A stretch of 64,000 nucleotides of DNA from Pseudomonadota bacterium (GTDB lineage Bacteria > Pseudomonadota > Gammaproteobacteria > Steroidobacterales > Steroidobacteraceae), in NCBI GenBank assembly GCA_023391815.1, contig JAEWAF010000097.1, positions 113,968 through 177,967 on the forward strand, written 5' to 3'. Shown piece by piece: positions 63,953 through 64,000 of the stretch. The notes beneath the pieces were generated by a model, which was not told the DNA's origin, did not search any database, and saw nothing but the letters and a program-made list of their open reading frames with translations. The stretch's first letter is position 1; the number at the start of each line of letters is the position of its first letter. The position numbers and the translations under genes were made by a program.

Positions 63953-63972
63953 GGGGGGGGGCGCGGGGGGGG
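63953..63972. other. Poly-G runs at the end of the window
   Basis: Nine Gs (63953-63961) and eight Gs (63965-63972) are separated by CGC. Nothing like this appears elsewhere. It is more likely a sequencing or contig-end artefact than biology, and the last ~50 bases should not be trusted. Confidence 0.6.
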
Positions 63973-64000
63973 CCCGCCGCTGGAAGTCAGCCGGCGCTGC

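Overview
The window is a gene-dense, high-G+C bacterial chromosome segment. It looks like a gammaproteobacterium, possibly a Steroidobacter/Nevskiales-type soil or freshwater heterotroph. That placement is inferred from a TonB-dependent receptor, MaeB-type malic enzyme, OmpR/EnvZ-type two-component pairs, FtrA, an HglS-type lysine route and LexA boxes of the CTG-N10-CAG form; no rRNA or tRNA is present to fix the taxon. About 60 protein genes are called. I saw no tRNA, rRNA, CRISPR array, prophage or intact insertion sequence.

Layout. 0-10 kb: a 5'-truncated TetR regulator, a tandem-duplicated secreted DUF1579-like protein divergent from a LysR regulator, a FucP-type sugar permease, an ornithine-cyclodeaminase-family enzyme, a VOC protein plus methyltransferase lipoprotein, and a large propeller-amidohydrolase. 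10-24 kb: small accessory and stress-type genes, including a Q/N-rich hydrophilic protein with a strong terminator, an FtrA regulator/MFS/Dabb operon divergent from a rhodanese, DUF4242 plus a compact LuxR-ATPase, a MocR regulator, a YciI-ECF42 sigma pair, a low-G+C membrane hydrolase, TetR, DinB, VOC and AraC genes. 24-27 kb: an XPD/DinG-like helicase with an N-terminal nuclease-like region under a LexA box, divergent from a GNAT gene. 27.5-33.2 kb: a four-gene signalling operon (hybrid kinase with three receivers, CheR, CheB, receiver-kinase) with no chemoreceptor. 33-39.7 kb: a beta-glucuronide utilisation locus (mannonate dehydratase, GntR repressor, TonB receptor, Tat-exported GH2 beta-glucuronidase) with matching GntR operators in its promoters. 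40-43.4 kb: a PepSY-regulator-kinase operon divergent from a second PepSY gene, with helically phased direct repeats between them. 43.5-52.7 kb: malic enzyme, a second OmpR-type two-component pair, carbonic anhydrase plus SulP transporter, and small envelope proteins.

52.8-58.1 kb is a four-gene DNA-repair operon (radical SAM protein, UdgX, MBL-fold exonuclease, ATP-dependent DNA ligase). A LexA-type box abuts its first start codon and matches the one upstream of the helicase 31 kb away, which suggests one SOS-controlled DNA-processing module split over two loci. 58.1-63.9 kb is a lysine-catabolic cluster: an Lrp regulator divergent from a lysine 6-dehydrogenase-like enzyme, a D-2-hydroxyglutarate dehydrogenase-like flavoprotein, a piperideine-6-carboxylate/aminoadipate-semialdehyde dehydrogenase and a DUF1338 (HglS-type) 2-oxoadipate dioxygenase. 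Together these would carry lysine to 2-oxoglutarate, lacking only an aminoadipate transaminase. The last ~50 bases contain poly-G runs that look like a contig-end artefact.

Start codons were chosen from ribosome-binding sites and family N-termini; several differ from the longest open frame. All functional names are family-level inferences from motifs read by eye.
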